From: Rotaria sp. Silwood1
Lineage: Eukaryota; Rotifera; Eurotatoria; Philodinida; Philodinidae
Assembly: GCA_905250075.1 (NCBI GenBank)
Contig: CAJNOP010000420.1
Coordinates: 1 to 64,000, forward strand
DNA: 64,000 nucleotides
Reading direction: 5' to 3'
Shown: positions 34,560 to 47,613 of the stretch, piece by piece
Position numbering within the stretch: position 1 is the stretch's first letter
Layout: every line of letters begins with the position of its first letter
The notes under the pieces: generated by a model
Seen by the model: only the letters and a program-made list of their open reading frames with translations
What the model was told of the DNA's origin: nothing
Databases searched by the model: none
Position numbers and translations under genes: made by a program

Positions 34560-36520
34560 TATTGTGCATCTAAATTTTATCAATAATTTGAGTGATTATT
34601 CAGTCCTTTAAAGCCTCGGCATAACGGATTCGACTATCGAGTCTAAGAAAATGTTATCTTGCGTTCTGTTTATTTATAATCATCTATCTTGTCAAAAACT
34701 GATCGGTCTTCAACTTCTCATGTCTTCTTGGAAATTCTATGGAGTAATAAATATGTCTGTTTTGATTCTAGTGATGAATGCATTCTATGCTTCTGATACA
34801 CTCTTGAGGAGATGAAACAGCTGAACTGAACCTCTTGGTATGTTGTTCAAAGTCTATTTTTAATGCATTTCATAAAATGACGGTAGCGCAAATTATTACT
34901 TCTCCATGTAATTAAGGCTTGGTAAATACTAAAAGAGCAAAACTTTACAGCAATATGATTTTAACGACTGAAAATTACATAAACTTGAAAGATGTTAGAA
35001 ATATCGATATCTAATAAAAATTAAATGAGTCAAACTATATTTATTTTTCTTTTCGAAATATTTGCACACACGAAAAAAATCAAATCCTTTATTTTTTCTT
35101 CTCTTCTACACAAAGCAATATCCTGTACTTGATGTTGTTTATGCGCTTCAGACGAACCTTGTCTCAGAAGAAAAACAACGAACTAATGAATTTACATACG
35201 TATGTAGTTTCGCAATAAATAGTATTCTGATTAGATCGTATTAAAACGAATTATTCAGCTATGATGATAAAGTGATAAAAATAGATACCTCTAAAGATTT
35301 CATATTTATTCTATAAAGTTCATTTGTATTGCTATATATTTGAAAATAAAGCGCCTTGATATGAGCACCACCATTTGAAGAGAAACTAAATTTGATGTCA
35401 TTCACTTATTTGAACGTGGTTTTTCTTTTTTTATTGTTCTTATTGATGATATAATTAAAGCGTGACGTCGATTCGTCGAGCAACTATGCCATTGTTTAGT
35501 AATTTTCTACGAATAGAAATCATTGTTTGTTGATACTGTCTTGAAACACAAACGATGGTGGTGTCCGACTAATTTTAACAGCTTAAAATCTTATGTTACA
35601 CTCCGACCACTCTCTATATGAAACTTATCAGCAATGTCGGCGCAACTGTCAGGTAATACTTTTATGAACAAACAAATCATTCGTGTAACTTTCAACTATC
35701 CAAACTGTGTTGGGGTATAACATTTTATCGATTGTGACTTCTTACGTTGAAAAAATGAATAGAAGTTTTGTTTATCATAATAACACTGAATCAACCCATA
35801 GTTTAAATTGTTATCTGATAGATGATTGCACCCTGTTTACGGATTCTTCTATGTAAATCAATAACAGATTTCATCAGAGATGCATTTCTATATTTACATA
35901 GGAATATTGAGCCGCGAAGTTGATTTTGCACAATTCTTTTAAAGCATTATTCCTGTTTACACATCAGATGACTAAACAACTGTATAGAAACAACTTTAGT
36001 TTCAAACGCAACAATGGATGTCTATTCAAATGTGAGAAGAAAACTTAGTAGTATCCCAAGTTCATCAATTGATCTCTCACTTTTTTCAGTGTAATGTGAA
36101 ATCAAAGGATTTTTACTATAATTTCAAAATTAGTTTTTGTTGACTTTCAATATTCAATTTCAAATAACGTTCTCGAGAATAGTCAGTGACCTAATCTAAA
36201 AGTATTTTCCTTTCTAAAATTTTGAAGGTTTTACGAAGGATGTGGGTGTGGGTACGGTCATTGGTTTTTTCATTTCAATAATAAACAACTACGCTCACAC
36301 TCAAACTCCACACAAATAATACACACATTCGAATCTATGTCCTATGCAGAAAAAGCCTTTTCATTTCGTCAAATTAAAGGGCTGACCCACTTCTATGAAT
36401 CATAAATTATCACTCATGAAAACTTTCTTCTTTCCTTTCGAGTATTCTATAAAATCAGTGTGTTCCAATTTCCAATCATATTCGAGGCTGCATTAAGTGT
36501 CTTATATATATATCCCTAAA
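34560..36520. other. Intergenic, no gene seen
   Basis: No recognisable gene. It contains one telomere-like foldback (36237..36328). The open frame near 35062 (60 codons) has no motif. Confidence 0.4.
36237..36328. repeat. Telomere-like foldback element
   Basis: AGGATGTGGGTGTGGGTAC, a loop of about 30 bases, then ACGCTCACACTCAAACTCCACAC, with further ACACACA to 36328. Confidence 0.55.
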
Positions 36521-36860
36521 TTTCAATTATCAATTTATAATCAGGAGAGAGTTCACTTTGCGTTTTCTTGTCAGACATATATGACTATTTAAGTTCAATT
36601 TATGAATTCCTAATTAGGATAAAATTCATTTCTTGCTTTTTTTAAGCATACTTTTATGAATCCCTCAATTCGATATATTAATTTATAATCAGGATAAAAT
36701 TTATCTTTCACTTTCTCGTCAAACTTATGTGGATGTCTCACTTTCAATTATAAATTTATAATTGGGAAAAATTTATCTTTTACTTTTTAGCTGAACGTAT
36801 GTGGATATGAAAATTTGAAATACAAATTTATAATTAGGAGAAAATGGATCTGTGACTATT
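36521..36860. repeat. Tandem repeat, ~73-bp unit, about 4.5 copies
   Basis: Copies begin near 36522, 36594, 36669, 36743 and 36815. Each starts TTCAATTAT[A/C]AATTTATAAT, continues AGGA-AAAATT-ATCTTT, then CTTTCTCGTCA and TATGTGGAT. Copies have diverged from each other by roughly a fifth to a third. Confidence 0.65.
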
Positions 36861-37362
36861 ACTATTTGAGGTTAGAATTTTTGAAAAGTTTCAGTTCTAT
36901 TGGAACTCAAATTAGGCAGTTAGTCTCTAACTTTATATGTATGATTCTATATCGAGCTTTTTTTCATTGTTATTGTTCCTGTAGTTTCGATCTGAATTTT
37001 CCAAAGACACTGTTTACAAATGTATATCGCAATTGTGTAAAACTATTTATATTCATTATATGTTCATTGTCAATAATAGACAAATTATATTTGTCTATTG
37101 TTGTGAAAAATAAAAGTTTTAATATAAATATGTTTAGCTATTATATGAACCTATAGTAGATAGCAAATTATTTTATTGGCAACTTAACTACATCAACCCA
37201 TATACTTATTGGAAATTTACTATTTAGCTACCACTGCTGTAATAGTATTCAAAAAAATGTTTTTATTTCGCGGGTATCATCTTATTGAACTAGAATTGTT
37301 GTTACCCATTCATGAAATTCATTCAGTCTCAAAGTATACATTTGTGTACACTAAAACCTTGT

Positions 37363-37430
37363 GCAAATTCATGCAGTTTTCTGATGTCCTCCAAAAAAAA
37401 ATCTGCCACGCCACAGCGGCTACCCACGAA
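37363..37430. repeat. Solitary inverted copy of the 11-kb minisatellite edge
   Basis: AAATTCATGCAGTTTT, then GATGTCCTCCAAAAAA and a GC-rich GCCACGCCACAGCGGC, match in reverse complement the sequence at 11085..11155 (AAATTCATACAGTTTTTCAA, ATGTCCTCCAAAAAA, CTGCCGCTGCCGCG). This shows the minisatellite's flank is itself a dispersed repeat. Confidence 0.5.
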
Positions 37431-37618
37431 GGATATTTCTATCTTGAAGTCATATGTTTCAATATACAGTGAAGTTTCGTTAAGTCTTATGAAGTCGCTT
37501 GAAGTTCTGAAAGTCAGTTGAAGTCTCGTCAAATTTTGAAGTCTATACCTGAAGTCTTGAAGTTAGCTGTTTATAATCGATATATAGATGACATGCCAAG
37601 TTTGATCAGTTTTTCTAG

Positions 37619-38167
37619 TTTTATATAATTCTGGTACCTATTCCGTTGATAGGAGCCTTTTCTATTCTATGTCCTCTTCTGATCTGACATGATGTTATCT
37701 ATTTACCTAACGAATATTATTGTTCTGTTACATTTACAGAACCTCATGCTCTTGTTTGGGTGGTATTTACAGCTTATGGATTACCTCTCTTATTTTTATC
37801 TCTGATATATCTTCGTATTACAATATTTATTCGTCAACAACCTAATAATCAGACAGTAGTGGTGAAGCGACGACAGAATCAAGATTTAATCGCTATTCAA
37901 CGAATTTTTATTAATGTTGCCTTATTAATGATTGTCATAATGTCAGGTACAGCCTTGATACTAATGTGATTCATTACTGGTATGGAATATTTATTAACCT
38001 ATCGGATTTTGTGATTAGGTGCTGAAGTTTCCGTAGCAGTATTAAGTATAGAAATGATATTTATAACACCTCAATTGAAAAATCTTTTTATAAGAAGATG
38101 GCCACAAAATCGCATCACCATCTTGACAGAGTCAATTCAAATAAGGTCCGGTATTACTAATCAATAG
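37619..38167 (+). pseudogene. Rhodopsin-like GPCR, TM4-TM7 part, three in-frame TGA codons
   Basis: After an acceptor (TTTTTCTAG at 37610..37618) one frame runs to the TAG at 38165 and reads like the second half of a class A GPCR of the expanded rotifer type. TM4 is ILVPIPLIGAFSILCPLL; the ectoloop is HDVIYLPNEYYCSV; TM5 is VFTAYGLPLLFLSLIY. IFIRQQPNNQTVV and RRQNQDL form the third intracellular loop, followed by TM6 and TM7 (VSVAVLSIEMIFITPQLK). The frame has no indels but contains TGA at 37685..37687, 37967..37969 and 38012..38014. The first and third sit where related receptors, as I remember them, have Trp (LLI-[W]-HDVIY and YRIL-[W]-LG). TM1-3 were not found upstream, so it is 5' truncated or has a distant exon. 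Probably a pseudogene. Confidence 0.65.
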
Positions 38168-38309
38168 CTTGCTTGTCTTTTATTGTCATAAGACTGAACA
38201 TTATATTTCTTCATGAAAGAATTTATCTATCTCGATCGAAAATTATTCTCTGTTTATTTGTCAATAATTATACGAACTTATAAATGAATTTCTTTATTTT
38301 GTTTGAAAT

Positions 38310-38756
38310 AAAACCTACATCCAAACGTCTTTGTTGCAAACAAATTGATCGCCTTCTCTGTCATGGTTGTCGTCGAATAGCTTCTGAAGAAATTTTATGA
38401 TGAGGATTCAACAAAAAAATCGTTGGTATAGGTGGTAAAAAGAAAAATAGTTATATGGAAAAGGAATTGTATTAATATTTTTTGTTATTCTCGGTACAGA
38501 TTACGACGACGGGTCCTACTTTTCAACCAATCCAATGCATAGTCACATGTATGCTATGCCTGATCTAGCATGTTGGGGTGAATGAACAATGCTCGTGTGT
38601 CATGTTATCATTGGTAAAATGCGCCATGCTAACTCGATGATAGAAACTGATGAAATACAGTGCGATTCAATCACCAATGAACCAGGGATTTATGTTGTCC
38701 CTTCAAATTGACAAATTTTAATCGAATATTATGTCACATACAAATATATTCCGTAA
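38310..38756 (+). pseudogene. PARP catalytic-domain remnant with TGA stops
   Basis: The first part reads IDRLLCHGCRRIASEEIL-stop-stop-GFNKKIVGIGG, matching the H-G-x and GFN region of ADP-ribose polymerase domains. The second part (after a shift or intron, from about 38512) reads DDGSYFSTNPMHSHMYA, then TMLVCHVIIGKM, CDSITNEPGIYVVPSN and QILIEYYVTYKYI. This is the family's later core: G-x-YF near the catalytic strand, V-x-VGK, then IYVV-x-N. All four stops in the readable parts are TGA (38398, 38401, 38583, 38709). The catalytic Glu region is not intact. No complete gene can be drawn. Confidence 0.6.
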
Positions 38757-41073
38757 TCAATTGATTTTCATAGTTTGTCTATGAACAAAAAAAGAAAATT
38801 CTTGTTGAATATTATTTAGTCAGTTTACAATAAATCATATACAACGAAAACAAGAGTCTATTTTGCCTATGATAATATTCAAAATGTTCCATCGAATCCT
38901 TCCTCTTCGACAAGCTATCGAAAAGATTATTTGAAATAAGTCTAATTTTCATATGCAAATTATTAAACAAAGTAAAAATATTTGGATACTTCAATTGAGT
39001 GATTCATTCTTTTAAAAATTGATGATTTCATTCGAGTTAAAGTCTTTGTTCCATAATTTCTGATCGAATTAAATAAAGTACTGGTCAATGTCGACATAGT
39101 TGAATTCGGCATTGTCAAAATAGTTTTGATTCATTCACAAGCATTTCAACACATAATACTTAGATGGAATGCAAAGAAACAAAAAGAAACATCTGGCTTC
39201 CTGATTGCTAACTGTATGAATGTTGTCGTTAGTTTTTCTTACTTTATTATTTTGAGTGAACGAATAAATAAACTATTCGTGTCATCTAAATCACACAAAA
39301 GTTGCGATGTTTCAAATATATGATGAGTAATAAGATTGACAAAATACAAATATGTCTGATATCGTTTTCATCAAAGGGGTTGAATTTTTTAACTAATACT
39401 CGAAGTTCGCTTACAGTTGTTTTGTTTTATTATAGATAAAGTAAACAAAAATTTAGTTGTTATCAAGTAGATTTTCAGTTGTCGTTTAAGAAAATAAAAT
39501 AAGCACAAGTCAAAACGAACTATATGAATAATTCTGTATTGATGCATACCGAGCAAGTTTCTAAAAGTTATCACTTGAAAAGTCAACGGTTACAATATTT
39601 TGAATTTTCAAACAGGAAACAATGGTTTTTTTGCAAGAAAGTTGATGCTTTCGTATCTAAAGAGCAGTATTTGTTTATCTTATTTCTGGGACACAAATTT
39701 CAAGATTTAATTCTTAGAAAAACCTATATATTCATTTTTTTTACTTGATAACAGATAACTAATCGAAAAAGCAGCCAATTTGGTTCAAATGATGCTGAAA
39801 ATATTTTATTTTTCTTGATCATAGTTCTATCTATGTGCCACCCGATAATTTTTCTGTTGATCTAATCTAGTCATAGTATTCGATTCGACACGTATAGCTG
39901 TATGCCGACATGTAAAATACCGTTGTTTATCATCATGATCATACATGTTGCTTTCTCAGCATCTACAGTAAATAGTGAAAAAAAAAGTGTTTTTAATAAA
40001 ATAATAATCACTACTCATTGGGATAATCAGATAATTTAAATAGGAAAATGCGCTGTTTGAACGCGGCTGAGTTAGTTATTGCATTTATTTTTCAACCAAA
40101 TTGTATTCCTTTGAAAAGTGGATTAATTTCAATAAAATATTGATCATTTCTATTGAATTCTATCGGTGTAACTTGATCCTTTAAGCATTTGTTTTGATTG
40201 TATGGATTTTCTATTAAGTGAAACATATATTAAACATCTCGATCATCTTCTAACCAGTTTATTTCATTATTTTGAAAATATCACAATTTTATTTTTAAGA
40301 AATGTTTAACTGAATTAATACAAAAATGAACACGACAAGTTAATTTTATAGTAATATGTTCATCACGCAAAAAATACATCATAAAACAAGATGCGTCAAT
40401 GTCTCATAATCATTATCATAGTACTCATATATTAATAATATTAGCAAGAACAAAAAAATAACTAACTTATTAATAAATATTTTTCAATACCTTGAATATT
40501 CATGATAGAAAGAAGTAGCGTACAAAAATAAAAAAACAAATATTATTTTAAAATATTACCATACGTTTGCATTGATCTTACTAGGAGTATATTATCTAAA
40601 TGTTTGGATCCCCAATGTATCCTGTGGATCCTTGGAATCCTCAATATATCCTTCATATCTTCGACGTATTCTACATATTGTCAAATAATAAAAACATTGT
40701 ACTATATGAACTAGGATCATCGGAAAGGACATCAGAAATATTTCAATCTTCATGTCAGGTAACAATCAATGAGCAAAGAAAAGCTCCCTGTCAACATCAG
40801 AAACTGAAACATGTCATCAAGGAGATGGATACCAAGCAAGAAGGAAGAAGCAAATCCAGGTATTCTCCATGTTCAGAATACCATAATTCGTGAGGAGTCT
40901 TCGTATCTGGAATGCGATGAGGATACATTAGGGATACGGAAGATAAAGATGACATATTAGAAATGCAATGAACTCTGAGACCCGCTTTTTACCCAAGCTC
41001 AAACAAGGCTGACACTGCGTTTTTGGAATAATTTGAGGCTTTTGAAAAAGAACATTCGTCAGATTGTAAACGT
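38757..41073. other. Intergenic, no gene seen
   Basis: No family recognised. An open frame at 40600..40893 (97 codons) starts MFGSPMYPVDPWNPQY and has no known motif or splice context; I consider it unproven. A short protein-like stretch near 40050 (CLNAAELVIAFIFQPN) is likewise unidentified. Confidence 0.35.
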
Positions 41074-43460
41074 AGTGTCCGAAAAATCTGAGTTCAATTT
41101 TCTTATCCTAAGAATCAGCATTCATCTCTGATTATTTTTCAAAACGTTTTTTGTAAATTTTACAATGATTTTTTTTCATATCGGGGTCCCCCACAAGAAT
41201 GGAAATTTGTTTTGCTTTGGTTTTAATGAAATCAGTAATAGTTCAATAGAGTTCTATGTGCTAATTGAAAGTGCTGTATTTTTTAAAAATCTACTTGGAT
41301 AATAAGGAATAGTGAACGATATGATAAATCGATGTAGAAATTGTTCATCGCACATCAAAAAAATTCATACATAACAAGCAAAAATGGCAAAACACATGTT
41401 TATCCACATACATCTATATACATTTATACAGCACTATTTCTTCACTAGAACTTCCATTCAAAGAATGATCGTTCTTTTCTCTTGATAAACATTATGATGA
41501 GGACCAAAGAAAAAAGCATCCAAGTATATCTCCGTCACTCATTTTCCATCATGTGAAACATATCTTCTTGAAAATTTTAAATTTCTGCTGTATAAAACCC
41601 ATTTCGCCACAATGTCACCTTGAACTATAAAAACTTGACGGTCTTCATTTCTACTTGTTTCGGATCAGCTTCTCATTACCAGGTTAAAAATCATTTTCTT
41701 GATTTCTAAAGCGAGAGTTCATATGTTAGTGAAATAATTTCTAATGTTGAAGTGTGTCTGCTTGCTTTTTTGTGAGATGAAGGATTTCTACTAGAAGGGG
41801 AACAGTTTCTCGTTTTGAGGGAATATTGTCCAGCCTCATCGATAACCTTTAAATACCACACTATTTGGATCATATAGTTACAAATAATGATTGTTGTGGC
41901 TTTATGAACTGAAACCTTATACAAGTGAATTAGCGATATTTTCTTTTCGACTTTATAAGTCAACTTGCTTTTTCTGATGATACCATTTTCAACTTCAAAT
42001 GCAATGTCTAGTAAATTGCTCGTATTATTTATACTAGAGTTGAGAACCTTTATGGACAGTATTCGATAGCTTCCGAATAGAAGATAGTAAGATTGACTTG
42101 AAAAAATATCATTTTTGAAAGCAACAGAAAAAAAACTGAGTTGGTCTGTGTCGGTTAGATATTGTTGCTAAAACTTTTTTTTTGGGGTAAGCTTTTCAAG
42201 CCAGGTCTTCCTGTTATGTCTGAGTTGGTTAAGTATAACAATGATCGAATAAAACGTAACTAATGATGCCAAAGTGTCGTGATGATGATGAAAAACAACA
42301 TTAATAATAGAGTTGATAAATTGGGGTGAATTAAAGTTCAAGAATCTATTTCATAATTGGAAACGAAGGTTAAACCATAAGTAGAATAAAGCGAACAAAA
42401 TGTCCAAAATAAGAATGAGCTTTTGAAACAAAAAGAAAAAGAATGAATAAGGTGAGTAGTTTTTAGCAATGAGGAAAACTATTAGTAATAATCGAAAATT
42501 GAAAACAAGCGCGGGAAAAGAATAGATTACAAATCAATCAAACATATGAATAATTCATATCTAACAAGATCAAACATAAGTGATGAATAGTTCTGTCTCA
42601 CTTCTAGGGATCTTGCAAAATATGAACTTCATATAAAATTCACCTTGTTTACGGAGACGCAGTTCTGACTTTTTATTATTCCATCTGAGAGCAAAATAAG
42701 AGATATCTACATTTTCAATTAGTTACTTTGATGAAGTTCATTTTTTTCAAAATCTCTGAGGGAGATCAGGGCTGAAAAGTTGACCCAAAATAAGTCTTAG
42801 AAACAATTGCAAATACGTATTCTATTCAAAAGTCATCAAATACTGTTCAACAGTGTTCTAAAGTATCGTAGATATAGCACAAGTGTTTTAATCAACATTA
42901 AGTTTCAAGTTGAAAATGGTATTATCAGAAAGAGCAAGTTGAGATTGCACATTTGTTTAAAAAAATCTCACTGGTGTATCCATATTAAGTGTCGGTTCAT
43001 AAAACTAAAATAATCAAGATGACTATCAATATGACCAATTTGGGCCGGTATTTGGCGATTATCGATTGGAAAAAATTCGAATGACTCAGACTTTCTTACA
43101 GATTCTGATAGAAAAAAAATTCTGCATCCAAGGAGCCTATTTTTTATGGATCAAAAGTTTATCTCAATGGACTTTGAAGTCAAAAACTGTTTTTTAGGGC
43201 TTTCAAAAATTGATTCAGATGTTTCTTATTATTCGAGTAATTTTGAAAAAAAAATGCAATATTTTTGATCAGCATATTGAACTCGATTTAACAAGTACTT
43301 CCAGTAAAATTCAAACAGCAGCTTTTTTTTGATCCCTCAGGGGCTTCAGGTATGACAAAATGAGTAATAATAAAATTTAAAATAAAGTTTTAAACACTAA
43401 TCAGGAATGAATGCTGATTCTCAAGATAGCAAAATGCGATTCAGATTTTTTCGGACGCTA
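41074..43460. repeat. Element with long imperfect inverted ends
   Basis: The left end (from GTGTCCGAAAAATCTGA at 41075, through AGAATCAGCATTCAT, to about 41330) matches the reverse complement of 43210..43460 (TCAGATTTTTTCGGAC, ATGAATGCTGATTCT). The arms are about 250 bp, perhaps more, with many mismatches and small gaps. The 1.9 kb between them holds no recognised coding sequence, but part of it (42620..42800) resembles 30300..30500. I read it as an old, large inverted-repeat transposon. Its exact ends and target duplication were not found. Confidence 0.45.
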
Positions 43461-45014
43461 AATTCATTATATGACACATCCTCTTTGATTGAAAATAGAG
43501 CGCTTTGAGCTTTTTTTGAAATATATGATATAATAATGAGTTAGTCTGAAAGAACTCAGCTTTCCCCTTGATCTATAATATGTAATGTATTTTATTGACT
43601 GCGTCAAATTTTATCGTATGTATGCAACAGGTATCCTCTGTATCCAGGATAGATGGGATCCGCTTTTCTCGCTTGAGATTTGTTCTTCTTTCTTGTATAC
43701 CTAATCTTGCTCTGGAAAATTTCCTTTCTACTCTCACAAATGTAGTCGGAAATGAAAAATCGAACGAGTCAGACGAAGTAATCATGGAAAATTTTCGTCT
43801 TGTTCTCTCTCAAAATTCAACAGGTTTGGTGACCCTTACGGTTTTAATTCTTCAAGTACATATTTTTACAAAAAAATAATCGCAGATTTTACCATCAATT
43901 TTCCAGTAGCTCTCAATATATCATTTCTTTCACATGAAAATTTCTATCGATTGATTATTTTGTTTTCAAGTTTTACTCCCGATATATTTCGTTTTATTTT
44001 CTAATAAGAATACAATCCAATAATCCGTGAATTCTTCAACCTAGGATACGTTTCTAAATTTTAAGAAAATTCTGGTGAGACAGATGATCTATGTGTAGTT
44101 TATGCTAAAAGTGACTTCGTGTTTATTCATTCAGAATAAATTCGATTACAACAAAAACCAATGAATAAACTATATTTAAGTTTATTGGATTTTGAAAAAA
44201 TTATTTGACATGTGTTAAAATCAAACAGTGATTTTTGGCGAGGAATGCATGTCACTCATTGAATTACTAACTGATATATAGGTCGATCGGGAAAAAAATT
44301 CTCTGACGTCGACGTACATAATCCGAAATAAGTGCTGATACAGTGAATATCAGTGACCCTAGTTCGATATTTGGAGTTAGGTCCTGTCAGAAAAAAAAAA
44401 CTTTCAATATGTTGCACCGAAATTTGGAAAAAACTAAGCAACTTGAAAGCACACATTTCCACGAAAAATTCCAAATGCATGTACCCCACACGTTTTCATT
44501 TTATTCTCCTTCGCGTTTTATTAACGAGCCACTCGTTGTACGTTATGAGCTTCATTTTCAAGCTCATCTTCATGGCTCTTCTACAAACAATGAACTAGGA
44601 TGTGAATGTGGATAAAGAGTAGATCTAAACTCATCCGTTAATAATGATTAATTTCAGACAAATAAATAATAGAAAAAATTTTATCGTACATGACATCAAT
44701 GATAAGTGAAATTAACATATTCGATATTTATTCTTGAGTATAATTTGGATGAAGACATTGCTAATTGAATCATTGAATTTTAATTCATATTTGATTTTAA
44801 TTAAAAGTGATGAAGAATTTAGATAGTTAATAATCGCCAATATAATCAAAGATTTCATACAAACATTAATTTTACAAATTATCAATAGAAGTTCTGAATA
44901 TATTAAGATAAGTTTCTTAATTTAATTATATTTATGAAAAATAATCATTGATTAATTCAAAACATTTTATTTTATTAAATTAAATTTTACAAAAAGAAAC
45001 TATATATATTCAAG
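43461..45014. other. Intergenic, no gene seen
   Basis: Overlapping frames near 43.6 and 44.4 kb on both strands have no motif. AGGATGTGAATGTGGATAAAG near 44597 resembles half of a telomere-like foldback. The right end is the 3' flank of the F-box gene. Confidence 0.35.
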
Positions 45015-47305
45015 TCATTTCCATTGTAAATAAACAGTATCCAATATACATTTAACTTTAAAATGAGAGAGTGATTTTTCACATATAATCATTTCTTCAA
45101 TATTTTTAATTATTTCATCAACTGCTGTTGGAATATGAAAACATAATGAACGAAGAGAATAATTATTATTGCGATTAATTTTCTTGAAAATAGTACGTAT
45201 AAACGATTGAACATTCATCGTATTTATACATTTAACTTTGAAATGTTCCATATAAGGACAAAGAGTGAAAAGAAAATCAAGTTCTTGAATATTACCAATT
45301 TCTTCAAGATAGACTTTGGTAACTTTACTTGTATCTTTCATGGAACACAAAATCAGAAGTTCTTCAGCAGTTGATTCGTTTGTTTTGTCTATTGATAAGG
45401 AATGAATTTTTAATGTAGTTATGTCTGGTAATAGAGCAAAAGTTTGAATCAATGTAGAAATTGAGATCTTTTTCTGGAGAATATATAAGTGATAAATATG
45501 TGTTATTGTTAAAATACGTTCAATTGCTTTGAACACCACATTTTCAAACACATAACAAGGCATGGGTTCGATTGTCAAATCAGTAAATGTAGAATGTTCA
45601 ACAGAACAATTAACAATATCGTGTTCTATATCATCATACCATCTTTTACTAAAAATAACCAAAATTATTCATTTGTTTATCGGAATTATTTTTCTATATA
45701 CCTATATGGGCGAATTATGTATTCGATATGTGTTCCACTAATTTCAACTTCAAATAGCCATTGTCGTTTAATCCAAAATGATGAAGAAAATTTGTTCATT
45801 CCTCCAGTATATATCGGATATTCTTGTTCATTATCAACTTGATCATCATAGAATAGATAAAATTTTTCTAACTTAGGAAAATAATTAAAAATTAATTGTT
45901 CCCATCGATAAGCATCAAGAAAAGTGATATCTTTTGATCCAATAATAGATAAAGTTGTTAAATTTGAAAATATTTTTGTAATAAATATTTCTAGTTGATT
46001 AAATTTTGTTTGACGTAAATCCAAATACATCGATTTGAGATTAGTTAATGTAATTGATGATAATATCGTAATATTTGAATCATTTATTTTTGTTTTATGA
46101 AGAGTTAAACGCCGAAGTTGTGTTGTATAAGAAATTAAAGTTACAAGTTCGTTCAACGAACAATAATGATCAATAACAAAATATTCAATAAGACTGAATT
46201 GGTTATTCATAGCTATTGGAAGTGTAATTGAATGTGGTTTATCAGAAAAAGAAATTCGATAATATTTTAATTTAGGTAAAACAAATATCAATTGATAGAT
46301 ATCATTGATTTTTTCTTTAACATTGAATGTTATGATCGTTAATGAGAAAAGATTTGGTAAAGAAGATAAATTTTTTAGAACTGGAATAAGTGTATCAGAT
46401 TGAATATCTTTAAAAAAAATTGATTCAAGATGATCAAACGATGAATCAAATAAAAATGATGAAACAAAATAACTATCTTGAAGTATAAAAGTTATATGTA
46501 TAGAAAATATTTGATGTCGATTAGAAAACATAAATTGTTTAAATATGTTCATAATTTCATCATATCCAAATAAACAACAATAAATTTTAAATAATACACA
46601 TGAAGAATGAAGAAGTTGTTTAAATCGAATATTCAGATTTGAAAATATTTTACATAGCTCATATCCATTAAGATAATCAAATATTTCACATAATAATTCA
46701 TTTGATAGATCTTCGAAACAAGTCATTGATTGATTGAATTCATCTATTACAATAAAAATAAAAAAGAATATAACTTTATATCCATTAGCTCAGTCAAACG
46801 CATATAGACGTAATATTGTTGGTATGTGTACATGCAAGACAATATTAGACTGCTCAAAAAAAAAACAAAGCAATGTCACAGACATTACATGAACACGCAA
46901 GTGTTTTTTTTTTGTCAAGATAAAATTCAAACATACATAATTTGTTTTACTAGATGAAATTTTTCATCATTCAATCATTTACTTATATTAGAAATTTAAT
47001 GAAAACTGCCATATAGAATGATTATTCGATAGCCTTTGGACACCCATGTACATGAATGCTTGAGCTAATAAAGTGTACGGTTATAGAAGAACGATTCTAT
47101 TTTAAAGAATAATAAATAATTACATGTCGATAAACGAAAAAAACTAAATACTTGTATGAAGTTACATGTATATTAACTTACAAGTAAACGAATGTTTTAA
47201 AAAATTTCTCGCAAATACAAAGGAAGTAAATAACTTACTGCGAAATTTCTTTGTTTCTTCTTTTGATAAATCATCAGAACTTAATTTTCGTTTAAGTGTA
47301 TCCAT
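45015..47305 (-). CDS. F-box protein with degenerate leucine-rich repeats
   Basis: Three exons in reverse order: 47239..47305 (MDTLKRKLSSDDLSKEETKKFR), 45702..46743 and 45015..45648. Donors are GTAAGT and GTATAT, acceptors AATAG and TTTTTAG; phases 1 and 2 join cleanly, giving 580 residues. The F-box lies at about residues 28-66 (CFEDLSNELLCEIFDYLNGYEL). The rest is irregular LRR-like helix/strand repeats (LTNLKSMYLDL, TTLSIIGSKD, ITTLKIHSLSI, LRSLCFHIP). F-box proteins recruit substrates to SCF ubiquitin ligases through Skp1; this architecture is greatly expanded in bdelloids and the targets are unknown. No disabling change was seen. Introns are 53 and 495 bp. Confidence 0.8.
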
Positions 47306-47613
47306 AGTTATGTTTCAATCGAAATTAAATGAGAATTCATGATATGAATTCTGCACTTTAAATATGCTTTAATATGCTGTTCAGACAAAAGAAGAACAAA
47401 GAAAAATAAGCCGTCAAGATTAACGTCCGATGGGAAAAGTTACGGACAGAAAAGGGAAACAAAGTATAATAATCATTTAACCATATATACATTCGAAAGA
47501 CTGCAAATTTGATAGAAGTTATTTCAACAATCTATATCGTTTGATCTTTTGGATATCTATCTTAAAAGTTTCGTTCTATTCCCAAGCGAGCCGAAAAAGA
47601 CATGCGAGGGGTG

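Noticed and set aside
36521-36860. CRISPR-like array
   Set aside because: Units are contiguous degenerate tandem copies without constant repeats and unique spacers, and the genome is animal.
380-38167. Reassignment of TGA to tryptophan in the whole nuclear code
   Set aside because: Several intact genes (NHL, 15991..17148, 34110..34550) end naturally at TGA, and their Trp codons are TGG.
44343-44615. Two overlapping 80-90 codon frames
   Set aside because: No motif; the end of the longer one runs into a weak telomere-like half-repeat.
46790-46815. TTAGCTCAGTC, similar to a tRNA A box
   Set aside because: No matching B box (GGTTCGANTCC) or cloverleaf within 100 bases.
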